Shown piece by piece: positions 3,852 to 10,937 of a stretch of 10,937 nucleotides of DNA (its first letter is position 1; every line of letters starts with the position of its first letter). Source of the stretch: a candidate division FCPU426 bacterium (GTDB lineage: Bacteria > Oederibacteriota > JAAXVQ01 > JAUVAV01); the NCBI GenBank assembly GCA_030619365.1, contig JAUXBQ010000077.1, positions 1 through 10,937 on the forward strand. The letters run 5' to 3'. The notes under the pieces are model-generated. The model had not been told where the DNA came from and ran no database searches. It saw only the letters and a program-made list of their open reading frames with translations. The position numbers and the translations under genes are program-made.

Positions 3852-5908
3852 AATATAAAGATTTATTCATAAGCGAATCACTGGAACACCTTGACCGTTT
3901 GAACCAAGCCCTCCTGACGCTGGAAAAAGATCCGACAGACCAGCACTCTCTCAATGACATTTTCCGAACCTCCCATACCATCAAGGGCATGGCCGCTACC
4001 ATGGGGTTCGATCAGATTACCGAACTGACCCATCAGATGGAAAACGTGCTGGATCAACTGCGGAGTAGCCATGACCCGATTACTCCGCAAATCGTCGACC
4101 TCCTGTTTGAATGCCTGGACACGCTCAGCCTGCTGATCGAGGAGATATCCACCTCGGAGCCGAAAAACATCGACGTGAATCCCCTGCTGGACAAACTGAA
4201 GCTGCTGGTCAGCGGCCAGGCGCTGTCGGAAAAAGCCCCGGCCCCGGTCCCCGCCACCCCGGCCCTGGCAGCCCCGGCCCGGGCGGAAGCCGACCACCCG
4301 ACCAAGTCTTTTTTCGCTTCAGGCGCCAGGGCGGACAAGGGAGACCTGAACATTGAGCACCTGGATGACTTGGTCAAGCGGGCCGCGGCCGAGGGCTACC
4401 TGACCTATGGTCTCCGGGTGCGCCTGGAGGAAACCTGCAGCTTCAAGGGCGTCCGGGCCTTCATGGTGTACAAGGCCATGATCGATCAGGGCGAAGTCAT
4501 CGCCAGCCTGCCGGACCCCCAGTCCCTGCAAGAGGGGAATTTCGACCGCGAATTCCTGCTGCTGGCCCTCTCGCAACGCAAGCAGGAGCTCTTGGAGCGC
4601 AGCATTAAAAGTATCGCCGAGATTGAGTTCTTCGAGCTGGAAATGCTCTCGGCCGACAAAGTGGAGAGTTTTTTCGGCGAATCCAAATTGGACGTCCAAC
4701 TGTTGGTCGGCCCGCAGGCCCAGGCGGAAGAGCGGCAGACCCGGGGCACGATCGGCCGGGCCATTCAGAGCATCCGGGTCAGCATCGAGCGTCTGGATAA
4801 TTTACAGAATCTGGTGGGGGAGCTGGTCATCAGTAAAATCCGGCTGACCCAGATCTCCAAGCAATACGGCCACAAGGAGCTCAAGGAAGCCTTGATTCAG
4901 TTTGACCGCATCACCAACGACCTGCAGGATGAAGTGACCGAAGTGCGCATGGTACCCATGGAGCACATTTTCAACCGCTTTCCGCGCATGGTGCGCGATT
5001 TGGCCAAGGAAAGCGGGAAGGAAATCGAGCTCCTGATGGAAGGCAAGGACATCGAGCTGGACCGCACGGTATTGGACGAAATCAACGATCCGCTCGTCCA
5101 CCTGCTCCGCAACGCGGTGGATCACGGCATCGAATCTCCCGAGGAACGCGTCCGGCAGGAAAAGCCCCGGCAGGGTAAAATCCACTTAACCGCCGTGCGG
5201 GAAAAAAACCACGTGATTATCCAGGTTCGGGACAACGGCATTGGCATTGATCCGGTCGTGATTCGCCGGGTGGCCGTGGAACGGGGCGTCATGAGCGCCG
5301 AGGAGAGCGAACGCCTGACGGACCAGGAAGTCCTCAATCTCATCAGCCTGCCGGGATTCACTACGGCCAAGACCGTAACCGAGGTGAGTGGCCGCGGCGT
5401 GGGCGTGGACGCGGTCCGGACCAAGATCGAATCATTCGGCGGCAGTCTTCGCATCGAAAGCGAGGCCGGGCAGGGCACCACGTTCACCCTGCGCATGCCC
5501 ATGACCCTGGCGATCATTCAGGCTCTGCTGTTCCGCGTCGGCGTGGAAACCTACTCCCTGCCCGTCATCAATACCGTTGAAACCATTGACTTCGACGAGA
5601 CCGCGGTAAAATTCGTTCAACAAGGGGAAGTGGTCATCTACCGGGACAGCGTGCTTCCGCTGCTGCGTCTGTCCCGGATGCTGCAGGTCCCGGGCGAGGA
5701 ATCCACGAGTGTAAACCGCGCCGTGATGGTCACCGAGGTGGGCGACATGCGGGTCGGTCTCCTGGTGGACGAAGTGCTGGGGCAGCAGGAAATCGCGATT
5801 AAATCGCTGGGGCCGCTTTTAAAGGGAGTGAAGGGTTTTTCCGGTGTGACGATTTTAGGGGACGGACGCATTTCCCTGGTGCTGGACGTGCCCAGCCTGG
5901 TCAGTTAA
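3839..5908 (+). CDS. cheA: Chemotaxis histidine kinase CheA
   Basis: A 689-residue CheA with the full domain order. P1 (HPt, about residues 1-105) carries the phosphorylated H46 in SHTIKGMAATMG. An Ala/Pro-rich linker (about 125-155) leads to a P2-like response-regulator docking domain (about 170-285, with VRAFMVYKAM). P3 dimerisation starts near 303. The P4 ATPase has its N box around N425 (LLRNAVDHGIE), DNGIGID at 465 and GRGVGVD at 518. The P5 CheW-like domain runs from about 553 to the end. It autophosphorylates under control of chemoreceptors and passes the phosphoryl group to CheY-type regulators. cheC follows after 73 bases, but cheW, cheY, cheB, cheR and receptors are not in the window. 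The ATG start has only a short GGGG five bases upstream and a strong hairpin before that. The order is typical of CheA from Bacillus- and Thermotoga-like systems. Confidence 0.96.
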   Translation: MDTLEYKDLFISESLEHLDRLNQALLTLEKDPTDQHSLNDIFRTSHTIKGMAATMGFDQITELTHQMENVLDQLRSSHDPITPQIVDLLFECLDTLSLLIEEISTSEPKNIDVNPLLDKLKLLVSGQALSEKAPAPVPATPALAAPARAEADHPTKSFFASGARADKGDLNIEHLDDLVKRAAAEGYLTYGLRVRLEETCSFKGVRAFMVYKAMIDQGEVIASLPDPQSLQEGNFDREFLLLALSQRKQELLERSIKSIAEIEFFELEMLSADKVESFFGESKLDVQLLVGPQAQAEERQTRGTIGRAIQSIRVSIERLDNLQNLVGELVISKIRLTQISKQYGHKELKEALIQFDRITNDLQDEVTEVRMVPMEHIFNRFPRMVRDLAKESGKEIELLMEGKDIELDRTVLDEINDPLVHLLRNAVDHGIESPEERVRQEKPRQGKIHLTAVREKNHVIIQVRDNGIGIDPVVIRRVAVERGVMSAEESERLTDQEVLNLISLPGFTTAKTVTEVSGRGVGVDAVRTKIESFGGSLRIESEAGQGTTFTLRMPMTLAIIQALLFRVGVETYSLPVINTVETIDFDETAVKFVQQGEVVIYRDSVLPLLRLSRMLQVPGEESTSVNRAVMVTEVGDMRVGLLVDEVLGQQEIAIKSLGPLLKGVKGFSGVTILGDGRISLVLDVPSLVS

Positions 5909-5981
5909 ATAAAATAAAACAGAAAAAAAACGCGAAACCTCGGTCCAATATCACAGTCAATAAACTAAAGGGGGGCGCCGA

Positions 5982-6596
5982 GTGACGGATATTCGGTCTT
6001 TAGATGACATGCAGCTGGACGCGGTGAAAGAGGTCGGCAACATTGGCGCCGGCCACGCGGCCACGGCTCTCTCGCAGTTGATCGATAAAAAAATCATGAT
6101 TGCGGTGCCCAAGGTGCTGTGCCTGCCCCTGATGCGCGTGGTGGACCTGGTGGGCGGACCCCAGTCCCTGGTCGCGGGCGTTACCATGCACGTCCTGGGC
6201 GACATCTCCGCCAAGATCGTGCTCATTTTGCCCCGCCAGAGCGCCCTGCAATTGGCCAGCTTGCTGATCAAGCAGGAGTCCGAGGAACGGCGAACCCTCA
6301 GTATGCTCGAGCATTCGGCCATCAAGGAGGCGGGGAACATCCTGGCCGGCGCCTACCTCAACGCGCTGACCGAATTTTTAGGCCTGCTGCTCCTGCAATC
6401 CGTTCCTCAGTTGGTGTTCGACATGGCCGAGGCCGTGGTCAACGAATTGGCCAAGGGCTTTCCCGCCAGCACCGAGGTGATTTGTATTGAGACCGAGTTC
6501 ATGGAATCCCAGCGGGTCATCCACGGTTATTTTTTCCTCATGCCGGATAAAGTCTCGCTGGATATCATCCTGCGCGCCACCCAGGTGCCTAAGTGA
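5982..6596 (+). CDS. cheC: CheC phosphatase of CheY-phosphate
   Basis: A 204-residue CheC. Both active-site motifs of the form D/S-x3-E-x2-N-x22-P are intact: D13, E17, N20 and P43 in the first half, and S112, E116, N119 and P142 in the second. CheC proteins dephosphorylate CheY and, in many species, bind the deamidase CheD; no cheD is seen here. The GTG start at 5982 has a strong AAGGGGGG run six bases upstream. The last base of the final codon plus the stop form GTGA, which also starts the next gene, so cheC and the FtsA-like gene are probably translationally coupled. The stretch between cheA and cheC (5909-5981) is A-rich and has no evident terminator, so one transcript from cheA is likely. 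The substrate could be the response regulators at the start of the window or a CheY encoded elsewhere. Confidence 0.95.
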   Translation: MTDIRSLDDMQLDAVKEVGNIGAGHAATALSQLIDKKIMIAVPKVLCLPLMRVVDLVGGPQSLVAGVTMHVLGDISAKIVLILPRQSALQLASLLIKQESEERRTLSMLEHSAIKEAGNILAGAYLNALTEFLGLLLLQSVPQLVFDMAEAVVNELAKGFPASTEVICIETEFMESQRVIHGYFFLMPDKVSLDIILRATQVPK

Positions 6597-8740
6597 GCAA
6601 GCCGGCCCAACCGCTGTTTATACTGGATATCGGCACCCGTAAAGTCGCCGGTGTGGTGGTCAAGCCCAAGGGGCAGGGGCTGAAAGTACTGGCCGCCCGC
6701 GTCCTGGAGCACCCGGACCGGGCCATGCGTGACGGGCAGGTCCATCGCGTGGAGGCTGTGGCCGAGGTGGTGAAACAGGTGAAGTCCGCGCTGGAAGCGG
6801 ACATGGGGCACCCCTTGCCCGAGGCAGCCGTGGCCGCGGCCGGGCGCGCCCTGCTGACCCAATCCGCCGCGGCCCACCGCCGGTATCCCTGTCCCACCGA
6901 AGTGACCCGCGAGGACCTGCTGGCCCTGGAATTGGCCGCGGCCCGAGCGGCCCAGTCTGCGCTGCAGCCCCCGGGCGGAAAGCGCCAGCTTTTGCATTGC
7001 GTCGGGTTTTCCGTGGTGAAGTTCCAGCTGGATCAGGAAAGCCTGGATGATCTGGCGGGTCACCGCGGACGGGAAATCTCGGTGGAAGTCCTGGCCACTT
7101 TTCTGCCGCGCCAGGTAGTTGATTCGCTCATGGCTGTGCTGCGCCGCGCCAAGCTGGCGGCTACCAGTCTCACGCTGGAGCCGATCGCGGCCCTGGAAGC
7201 CACCCTGCCGCCTGACCTGCGCCGCATGAATATCGCCCTGGTGGACGTGGGCGCCGGGACGTCGGATATCGCGCTGACCCGCGAAGGCTCGGTGTTCGGC
7301 TACGCCATGGTCACCCAGGCCGGCGACGAAATTACCGAGCGGCTTTGCGAGCACTACTTGCTGGAATTCAACGAGGCGGAGCGGATCAAGCGTTTGTTGG
7401 ACACAGCCGGTGAAGCGCCGCTGGCCTTTACCTCCATTTTGGGAAAAATAATCCAGAAACCGGCCGCGGAAATTATCGAGCACTTGTCGCCGGATGTATC
7501 TCGTCTGGCCCGGGCGATTGCCGAGGCGATTAGTAAATTGAACGGCCAGGCGCCTCGGGCCGTGGTCATGGTTGGCGGCGGCAGCGCCACGCCCGGCCTG
7601 GGCGAGGCCGTGGCCGAAATCCTGGGTATGGATCCCCACCGCGTTGGCACGCGCGGCCCGGACTCGATTAAAGGCTTGGAAAATCCCACCCAGGTTCTGC
7701 ACGGTATCGAAGGGGTGACGCCCCTGGGCATCGGGATGCTGGCTGTGCAGGGCCGCGGGTTGAAATTCATATCCGCCCAGGTCAATGGACAGTCTGTGCA
7801 ACTGCTGGCCCTGACCGAGGAGCCAACGGTTTTCGACGCCCTGTTATCCGCCGGCCGGGAGGTCAGGCACCTCTACCCGCGTCCCGGCCAAGCCGTGACG
7901 TACACGCTGAACGGCCGGCTGATCACCCGGCCCGGAACCTTGGGCCAGCCGGCTCATTTACAGGTGAACGACGCGGATGCCACCCTGGATACCGTGGTGG
8001 AGGAAAACGCGCGGATTGCATTTCAGGAGGCCCGGGACGGAGAAGACGCGGTGTTAACGCCGGCCGATGTCGCCAAACCCAAAGGACCACATTGGTGCAC
8101 CATAAACGGACAGAACCGCGAGCTGAACTTGCAGCTGCTTTATCACGGTCAGCCCCTGGACCCTGAACAGCCGATCCCGGACCGGGCTGAGTTGACATGG
8201 GTGTCCAGCATAAGCCTGCTGGACCTGATCCCGGAACTGGAGCAAGCGCCTGAGCGGGTGCTGCGGTATCGCGTGAGTGTGGACGGCCGCCAACGCGAGG
8301 TTGTGCAACAGCAGGGAATAGAACTCAAGGTCAATGGGCGTTCCGCGGACCACCGGGATCACCCGCGTCCCAATGACCGCGTGGAATGGACCCGTTCCGA
8401 GTCCGGGGGCCTGCGCCTGAGCGAAGTCGTGGGCGACCTTCCGGCCACCAGCCGGATTACGGTTCAGGTCAACGGACAGACCAAGGCACTCGATACCGGC
8501 GGTTGCCGGCTGTTTGTGAACGGACAGCCCGCGTCACAGGAAGAAGTGGTGCCCGACCAGGCCGAAATTGTCGTGGAAACCCTGGCTTCCGCTCCGCCCA
8601 TCATGTCCCAGGCCCTGGTGGACCTGGACCTCAAACCGCCCAAAAACGCCGGGCCCCTGATCATCCTGGTGGACGGACAGAAAGCGGCCTTCACCACCCC
8701 GCTGCGAAACGGCTCCCAGATCGAAATCACATTTGGGTGA
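6593..8740 (+). CDS. FtsA/PilM-like actin-fold ATPase with long V-N-G repeat tail
   Basis: A 715-residue protein. Residues 1 to about 385 form an FtsA/PilM-like actin-fold ATPase: phosphate-1 loop DIGT (12-15), an SHS2-like insert (about 40-130), phosphate-2 loop DVGAGTSD (from 218) and adenosine motif VGGGS (327-331). Typical FtsA is about 400-420 residues, so some 320 residues are extra. This tail carries V/I/L-N/D-G motifs at 398, 440, 505, 564, 581, 627, 643 and 694, arranged as about five repeats of 59-67 residues, several ending in forms such as PDRAELTW, PNDRVEW and PDQAEIVV. They suggest small beta-grasp-like domains, but this is inference. No membrane segment or FtsA-type C-terminal amphipathic helix was noticed, and no ftsZ or pilNO lies nearby. 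The GTG start overlaps the cheC stop by 4 bases; dprA begins 6 bases after the end. Its role, whether division, pili or competence, is unknown. Confidence 0.85.
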   Translation: MSKPAQPLFILDIGTRKVAGVVVKPKGQGLKVLAARVLEHPDRAMRDGQVHRVEAVAEVVKQVKSALEADMGHPLPEAAVAAAGRALLTQSAAAHRRYPCPTEVTREDLLALELAAARAAQSALQPPGGKRQLLHCVGFSVVKFQLDQESLDDLAGHRGREISVEVLATFLPRQVVDSLMAVLRRAKLAATSLTLEPIAALEATLPPDLRRMNIALVDVGAGTSDIALTREGSVFGYAMVTQAGDEITERLCEHYLLEFNEAERIKRLLDTAGEAPLAFTSILGKIIQKPAAEIIEHLSPDVSRLARAIAEAISKLNGQAPRAVVMVGGGSATPGLGEAVAEILGMDPHRVGTRGPDSIKGLENPTQVLHGIEGVTPLGIGMLAVQGRGLKFISAQVNGQSVQLLALTEEPTVFDALLSAGREVRHLYPRPGQAVTYTLNGRLITRPGTLGQPAHLQVNDADATLDTVVEENARIAFQEARDGEDAVLTPADVAKPKGPHWCTINGQNRELNLQLLYHGQPLDPEQPIPDRAELTWVSSISLLDLIPELEQAPERVLRYRVSVDGRQREVVQQQGIELKVNGRSADHRDHPRPNDRVEWTRSESGGLRLSEVVGDLPATSRITVQVNGQTKALDTGGCRLFVNGQPASQEEVVPDQAEIVVETLASAPPIMSQALVDLDLKPPKNAGPLIILVDGQKAAFTTPLRNGSQIEITFG

Positions 8741-8746
8741 ACCCAC

Positions 8747-9832
8747 ATGAAGAAAAACGCCCGGGCTTGGGTGGCCTTGAATCTGATTCCCGGCGTGGGG
8801 CCGGTGGCGGCTCACCGCCTGGCTGCGGCTTGCGGATCGGCCGCGGCCGTGTTTCGCGCCAGTCGCCGGGATCTCGAATCCGTGCGGGGGATACGGGTGG
8901 AAGCGCTGGCCGCCCTCTTCCGGCAGGACTGGCTGGCGCTGGCAGAGCACGAACAGGCGCGCAGCCTAACGCTCGGCTGCCAATTGCTGACCTGGGAAGA
9001 CGACGGGTATCCGGAAAATCTCCGGCGCATCTCCTTTCCGCCGCCTGTGCTCTACCTCCGCGGAACGCTTCGGGACCGGGATCAAGCGGCCCTGGCCGTG
9101 GTAGGCAGCCGGCGCCCAAGCGTGTACGGCCTGGCCGCTACCCGCAAACTGGTGCGGGAGTTGGTTCAATCCGGCCTGACCATTGTCTCCGGCCTGGCGC
9201 GCGGCATTGACGCCGAGGCGCACGATACCGCAATCCAGGCCCGTGGTCGCACGCTGGCCGTGGTCGCGAATGGGCTGGATCAGCTATACCCGGCCGAGCA
9301 CCACGGCCTGCAGGAACGCATTCTGAAGCGGGGTGCGGTCCTTTCCGAGTTTCCCCTGGGCACCCAGGCCCTGGCCGGGAATTTTCCCAGGCGAAACCGG
9401 ATCATCAGCGGCTTGGCGCAGGGCGTATTCGTGGTAGAGGCCGGAGCCAGGTCCGGCGCGCTCATCACGGCCCGCTGGGCCGGGGAACAGGGAAGAGAAG
9501 TGTTCGCCCTGCCCGGACCCTACCTCGCCAGTCTTTCCTTGGGCACGCACGCGCTGATTCAGGACGGCGCCAAGCTGGTGACCCAGGCGCAGGATATATT
9601 GGACGAGTTGCCAACACGTCTCCCAGCAACAAAATCCGAATCCGGCCCGGACCTGGACGATAAGGCGCAAGCCATCCGGCAGGTCTTGGAAGCCGGGGAA
9701 CAGCACATCGACGAACTGGCCGCGAAATGCGCAGAGCCGGTTGAACGCTTATTGGCCGCATTGCTGCATTTGGAAGTGCAGGGCTTGATTCGCAGTGTGC
9801 CCGGACAGCGTTACCACTGGACCGGACCCTGA
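8747..9832 (+). CDS. dprA: DNA-processing protein DprA
   Basis: A 361-residue DprA (Smf). An N-terminal helix-hairpin-helix-like part (LIPGVGPVAAHRL) precedes the Rossmann-type DNA-binding core with VGSRRPSVYG (from 119), SGLARGID (148-155) and FPRRNRIISGLA (from 213). A winged-helix-like C-terminal domain spans about 305-358 (IDELAAKCAEPVERLLAALLHLEVQGLI). DprA protects incoming single-stranded DNA and loads RecA during natural transformation, and it is also conserved in species not known to be competent. The ATG at 8747 has GGTGA six bases upstream, formed by the end of the previous gene, and only 6 bases separate the two genes. An operon with the FtsA-like gene is therefore very likely. 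The next conserved gene, topA, is a common neighbour of dprA, but here one gene intervenes. Confidence 0.96.
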   Translation: MKKNARAWVALNLIPGVGPVAAHRLAAACGSAAAVFRASRRDLESVRGIRVEALAALFRQDWLALAEHEQARSLTLGCQLLTWEDDGYPENLRRISFPPPVLYLRGTLRDRDQAALAVVGSRRPSVYGLAATRKLVRELVQSGLTIVSGLARGIDAEAHDTAIQARGRTLAVVANGLDQLYPAEHHGLQERILKRGAVLSEFPLGTQALAGNFPRRNRIISGLAQGVFVVEAGARSGALITARWAGEQGREVFALPGPYLASLSLGTHALIQDGAKLVTQAQDILDELPTRLPATKSESGPDLDDKAQAIRQVLEAGEQHIDELAAKCAEPVERLLAALLHLEVQGLIRSVPGQRYHWTGP

Positions 9833-9868
9833 CGCGTCCCAGCCGAAGCTTGTCAGAAAGGAATTGAG

Positions 9869-10639
9869 ATGCGGCTGAAACGATTTTGGCCGGGAGTTTT
9901 GCTCCTGGTTTTCCTGGCCAACACCCTGACCAGCGCGCGAGCGGAATGGAACGCGGGCGCAGGCATGGAATATTTCACGTTTAAAACTCTGGTTGATGAT
10001 CAGGACGGCCGCTATTTTCATACGGTTCTGCAAAGTACCCTGGCCGTGGCAAAGTTTGGCTATTCTAGCAACGCGTGGGAAATTATGTGTACTGGCGGAT
10101 TGACCAACTGGAATGTTGATGGTGAATGGCAGGGAACCATACAACCCAGACTTAGCACGGAGCCCTTTGGTTGGTCCTGGCAGCAACAATACGCATTCAA
10201 GGGGAGATATACGTTCTGGGATTCCCTGGGCCTGGGACTGCGGTATACCAATCATGAAGTGATGCATTATGATGGGCTTACGGAATTCAAGTATCTACAT
10301 TACCGGCTGCGCTGGCTGGACCTAATGTTGAGTTATCAACCGTTGCAGACCGGCGATCTGGCGATAGAACTCTCCCTCGCCTATGCGCCCTTGGCTGAGC
10401 TTGAATTTTTCAACAGTCTCCCCAGATATGCGGATAACAGTATTCTGTTTACCTTCGACGGTCATGGCCCGGGAACACGCTTGCAGGGCCAAGTTGAGTT
10501 TAAGTACCGTGATTCCGCAGGTTGGGGTCTTGACGTGGCGTACACCTGGTCACGCGCACACTTTACCGACGTGGGCGAGTTGTCCCGGGTCATGCTGACC
10601 TCCGGCCGCTTGACCGGCTATTTTATTTTTCATTTCTAA
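9869..10639 (+). CDS. Probable outer-membrane beta-barrel protein of unknown function
   Basis: A 256-residue protein with a clear signal peptide: a basic start (MRLKRF), a hydrophobic core (VLLLVFLA) and an ARA cleavage site after residue 25. The mature part is rich in aromatic and Gly residues in alternating patterns (for example LGLGLRYTN, LRWLDLMLSYQP, AIELSLAYAP and WGLDVAYTW) and ends in GYFIFHF. A C-terminal Phe on an alternating strand is the usual BamA-recognised signal of outer-membrane barrels. The size would suit roughly 8-12 strands. I do not recognise the family. AAGGA lies six bases before the ATG. It starts 36 bases after dprA and ends in a terminator hairpin that includes its stop codon. 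The link to DprA may be only transcriptional, although an envelope role in DNA uptake is conceivable. Confidence 0.8.
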   Translation: MRLKRFWPGVLLLVFLANTLTSARAEWNAGAGMEYFTFKTLVDDQDGRYFHTVLQSTLAVAKFGYSSNAWEIMCTGGLTNWNVDGEWQGTIQPRLSTEPFGWSWQQQYAFKGRYTFWDSLGLGLRYTNHEVMHYDGLTEFKYLHYRLRWLDLMLSYQPLQTGDLAIELSLAYAPLAELEFFNSLPRYADNSILFTFDGHGPGTRLQGQVEFKYRDSAGWGLDVAYTWSRAHFTDVGELSRVMLTSGRLTGYFIFHF

Positions 10640-10660
10640 CCAACAGGTTGGTTATTTTTG
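10637..10660 (+). terminator. Rho-independent terminator overlapping the stop codon of the barrel gene
   Basis: TAACCAA (10637-10643) and TTGGTTA (10648-10654) form a 7-base stem with a CAGG loop, followed directly by TTTTT. The first three bases of the stem are the TAA stop codon. It probably ends the transcript that includes dprA. Confidence 0.8.
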
Positions 10661-10781
10661 TAACAAAATTGGAAATATTTTAAGATAGCTGAACGAAATA
10701 ATTCGCTTTATTTACAATCATAATCATCCAACCGTGTTGTCCCTGTTAAAACCCTTTAAATCTAGGCCTTTTTCGTCTTGG

Positions 10782-10811
10782 TTGACTTTGCCCAAAGCGT
10801 GTGATTAAATT
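10782..10811 (+). promoter_or_regulatory. Candidate sigma-70 promoter of topA
   Basis: TTGACT (10782-10787) matches five of six bases of the -35 consensus. TAAATT (10806-10811), 18 bases further on, matches four of six of the -10 consensus. It lies 32 bases before the topA start and after the terminator, in an otherwise AT-rich gap of about 200 bases with no gene. Confidence 0.45.
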
Positions 10812-10843
10812 ATTACTCAATATATATATAATAGGTAGGTTAA

Positions 10844-10937
10844 ATGCATAAGAATCTCGTTATCGTCGAATCACCAGCCAAGGCGAAAACCATCAACAAG
10901 TTCCTGGGCAAGAAATATAAAGTCGTGGCCTCCATGG
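10844..10937 (+). CDS. topA: DNA topoisomerase I, N-terminal fragment (cut by the window end)
   Basis: The first 31 codons of a type IA topoisomerase. The start reads MHKNLVIVESPAKAKTI, the hallmark first strand of the TOPRIM domain, whose Glu in VES is a conserved metal/catalytic acid. The enzyme relaxes negative supercoils in the cytoplasm. AGGTAGG (10833-10839) upstream supplies a ribosome binding site. The gene continues beyond 10937. A terminator and a promoter-like sequence separate it from the dprA transcript, so it is probably expressed on its own. Order dprA then topA is widespread in bacteria. Confidence 0.95.
   Translation, partial: MHKNLVIVESPAKAKTINKFLGKKYKVVASM

Noticed and set aside
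4319..5517. Several minus-strand frames of 90-130 codons inside cheA
   Set aside because: They lie opposite conserved CheA domains and show no recognisable protein features.
6527..7801. Long minus-strand frame of 424 codons opposite the FtsA-like gene
   Set aside because: It is antisense to a gene with clear actin-fold motifs. Long open antisense frames are expected in GC-rich coding DNA, and the product is a His/Gln/Arg/Gly-rich mix with no domain.
8386..9210. Plus-strand frame of 274 codons across the end of the FtsA-like gene and the start of dprA
   Set aside because: It is out of frame with both well-supported genes and encodes an Arg/Gly/Pro-rich product typical of a frame-shifted GC-rich region.

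Overview
The window has two unlike parts. Bases 1 to about 3830 are an AT-richer accessory region of small genes on both strands, with repeats and hairpins between them. Bases 3839 to 10937 are a GC-richer, densely packed block of conserved genes, all on the plus strand. The last gene encodes an outer-membrane-type barrel protein with a signal peptide and a terminal Phe, so the organism is probably diderm. A CheA with a P2 domain paired with CheC, and the order dprA then topA, occur in several deep bacterial groups. A Desulfobacterota-like or Omnitrophota-like lineage is possible, but this is a low-confidence guess because no rRNA or other phylogenetic marker is complete here.

Accessory part: a CheY-like single-domain response regulator (90-464) and its upstream region recur 1774 bases further on (1864-2238). 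Between the copies lie a HepT/MntA toxin-antitoxin pair (minus strand) and an Xre-type regulator (minus strand) divergent from the second response regulator. A near-palindromic ATATCCC/GGGATAT site precedes both response regulators and probably serves as an operator. A DUF1016 (YhcG-type) PDDEXK nuclease-family gene follows. Its downstream region shares a 34-base direct repeat with the region upstream of mntA, which brackets xre, the second response regulator and the nuclease gene. REP-like elements and GGCGACC-type hairpins fill the gaps.

Conserved part: cheA (689 aa, P1 to P5), cheC (204 aa, both phosphatase motifs), an unusual 715-aa FtsA/PilM-like actin-fold ATPase with a long repeat tail, dprA, an outer-membrane barrel candidate, then a terminator, a promoter and the start of topA. 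cheC and the FtsA-like gene overlap by 4 bases, and dprA starts 6 bases after the FtsA-like gene ends. Chemosensory signalling, an actin-like ATPase and a DNA-uptake/recombination protein therefore look co-expressed.

The most interesting items are the FtsA-like protein, with five repeats of about 63 residues carrying V-N/D-G motifs; its translational linkage to cheC and dprA; and the response-regulator duplication. In that duplication the final 90 bases are identical while the preceding coding part differs at about 19 percent of positions, and the first copy has lost an acidic-pocket aspartate. No tRNA, rRNA, CRISPR array, transposase or integrase was seen.
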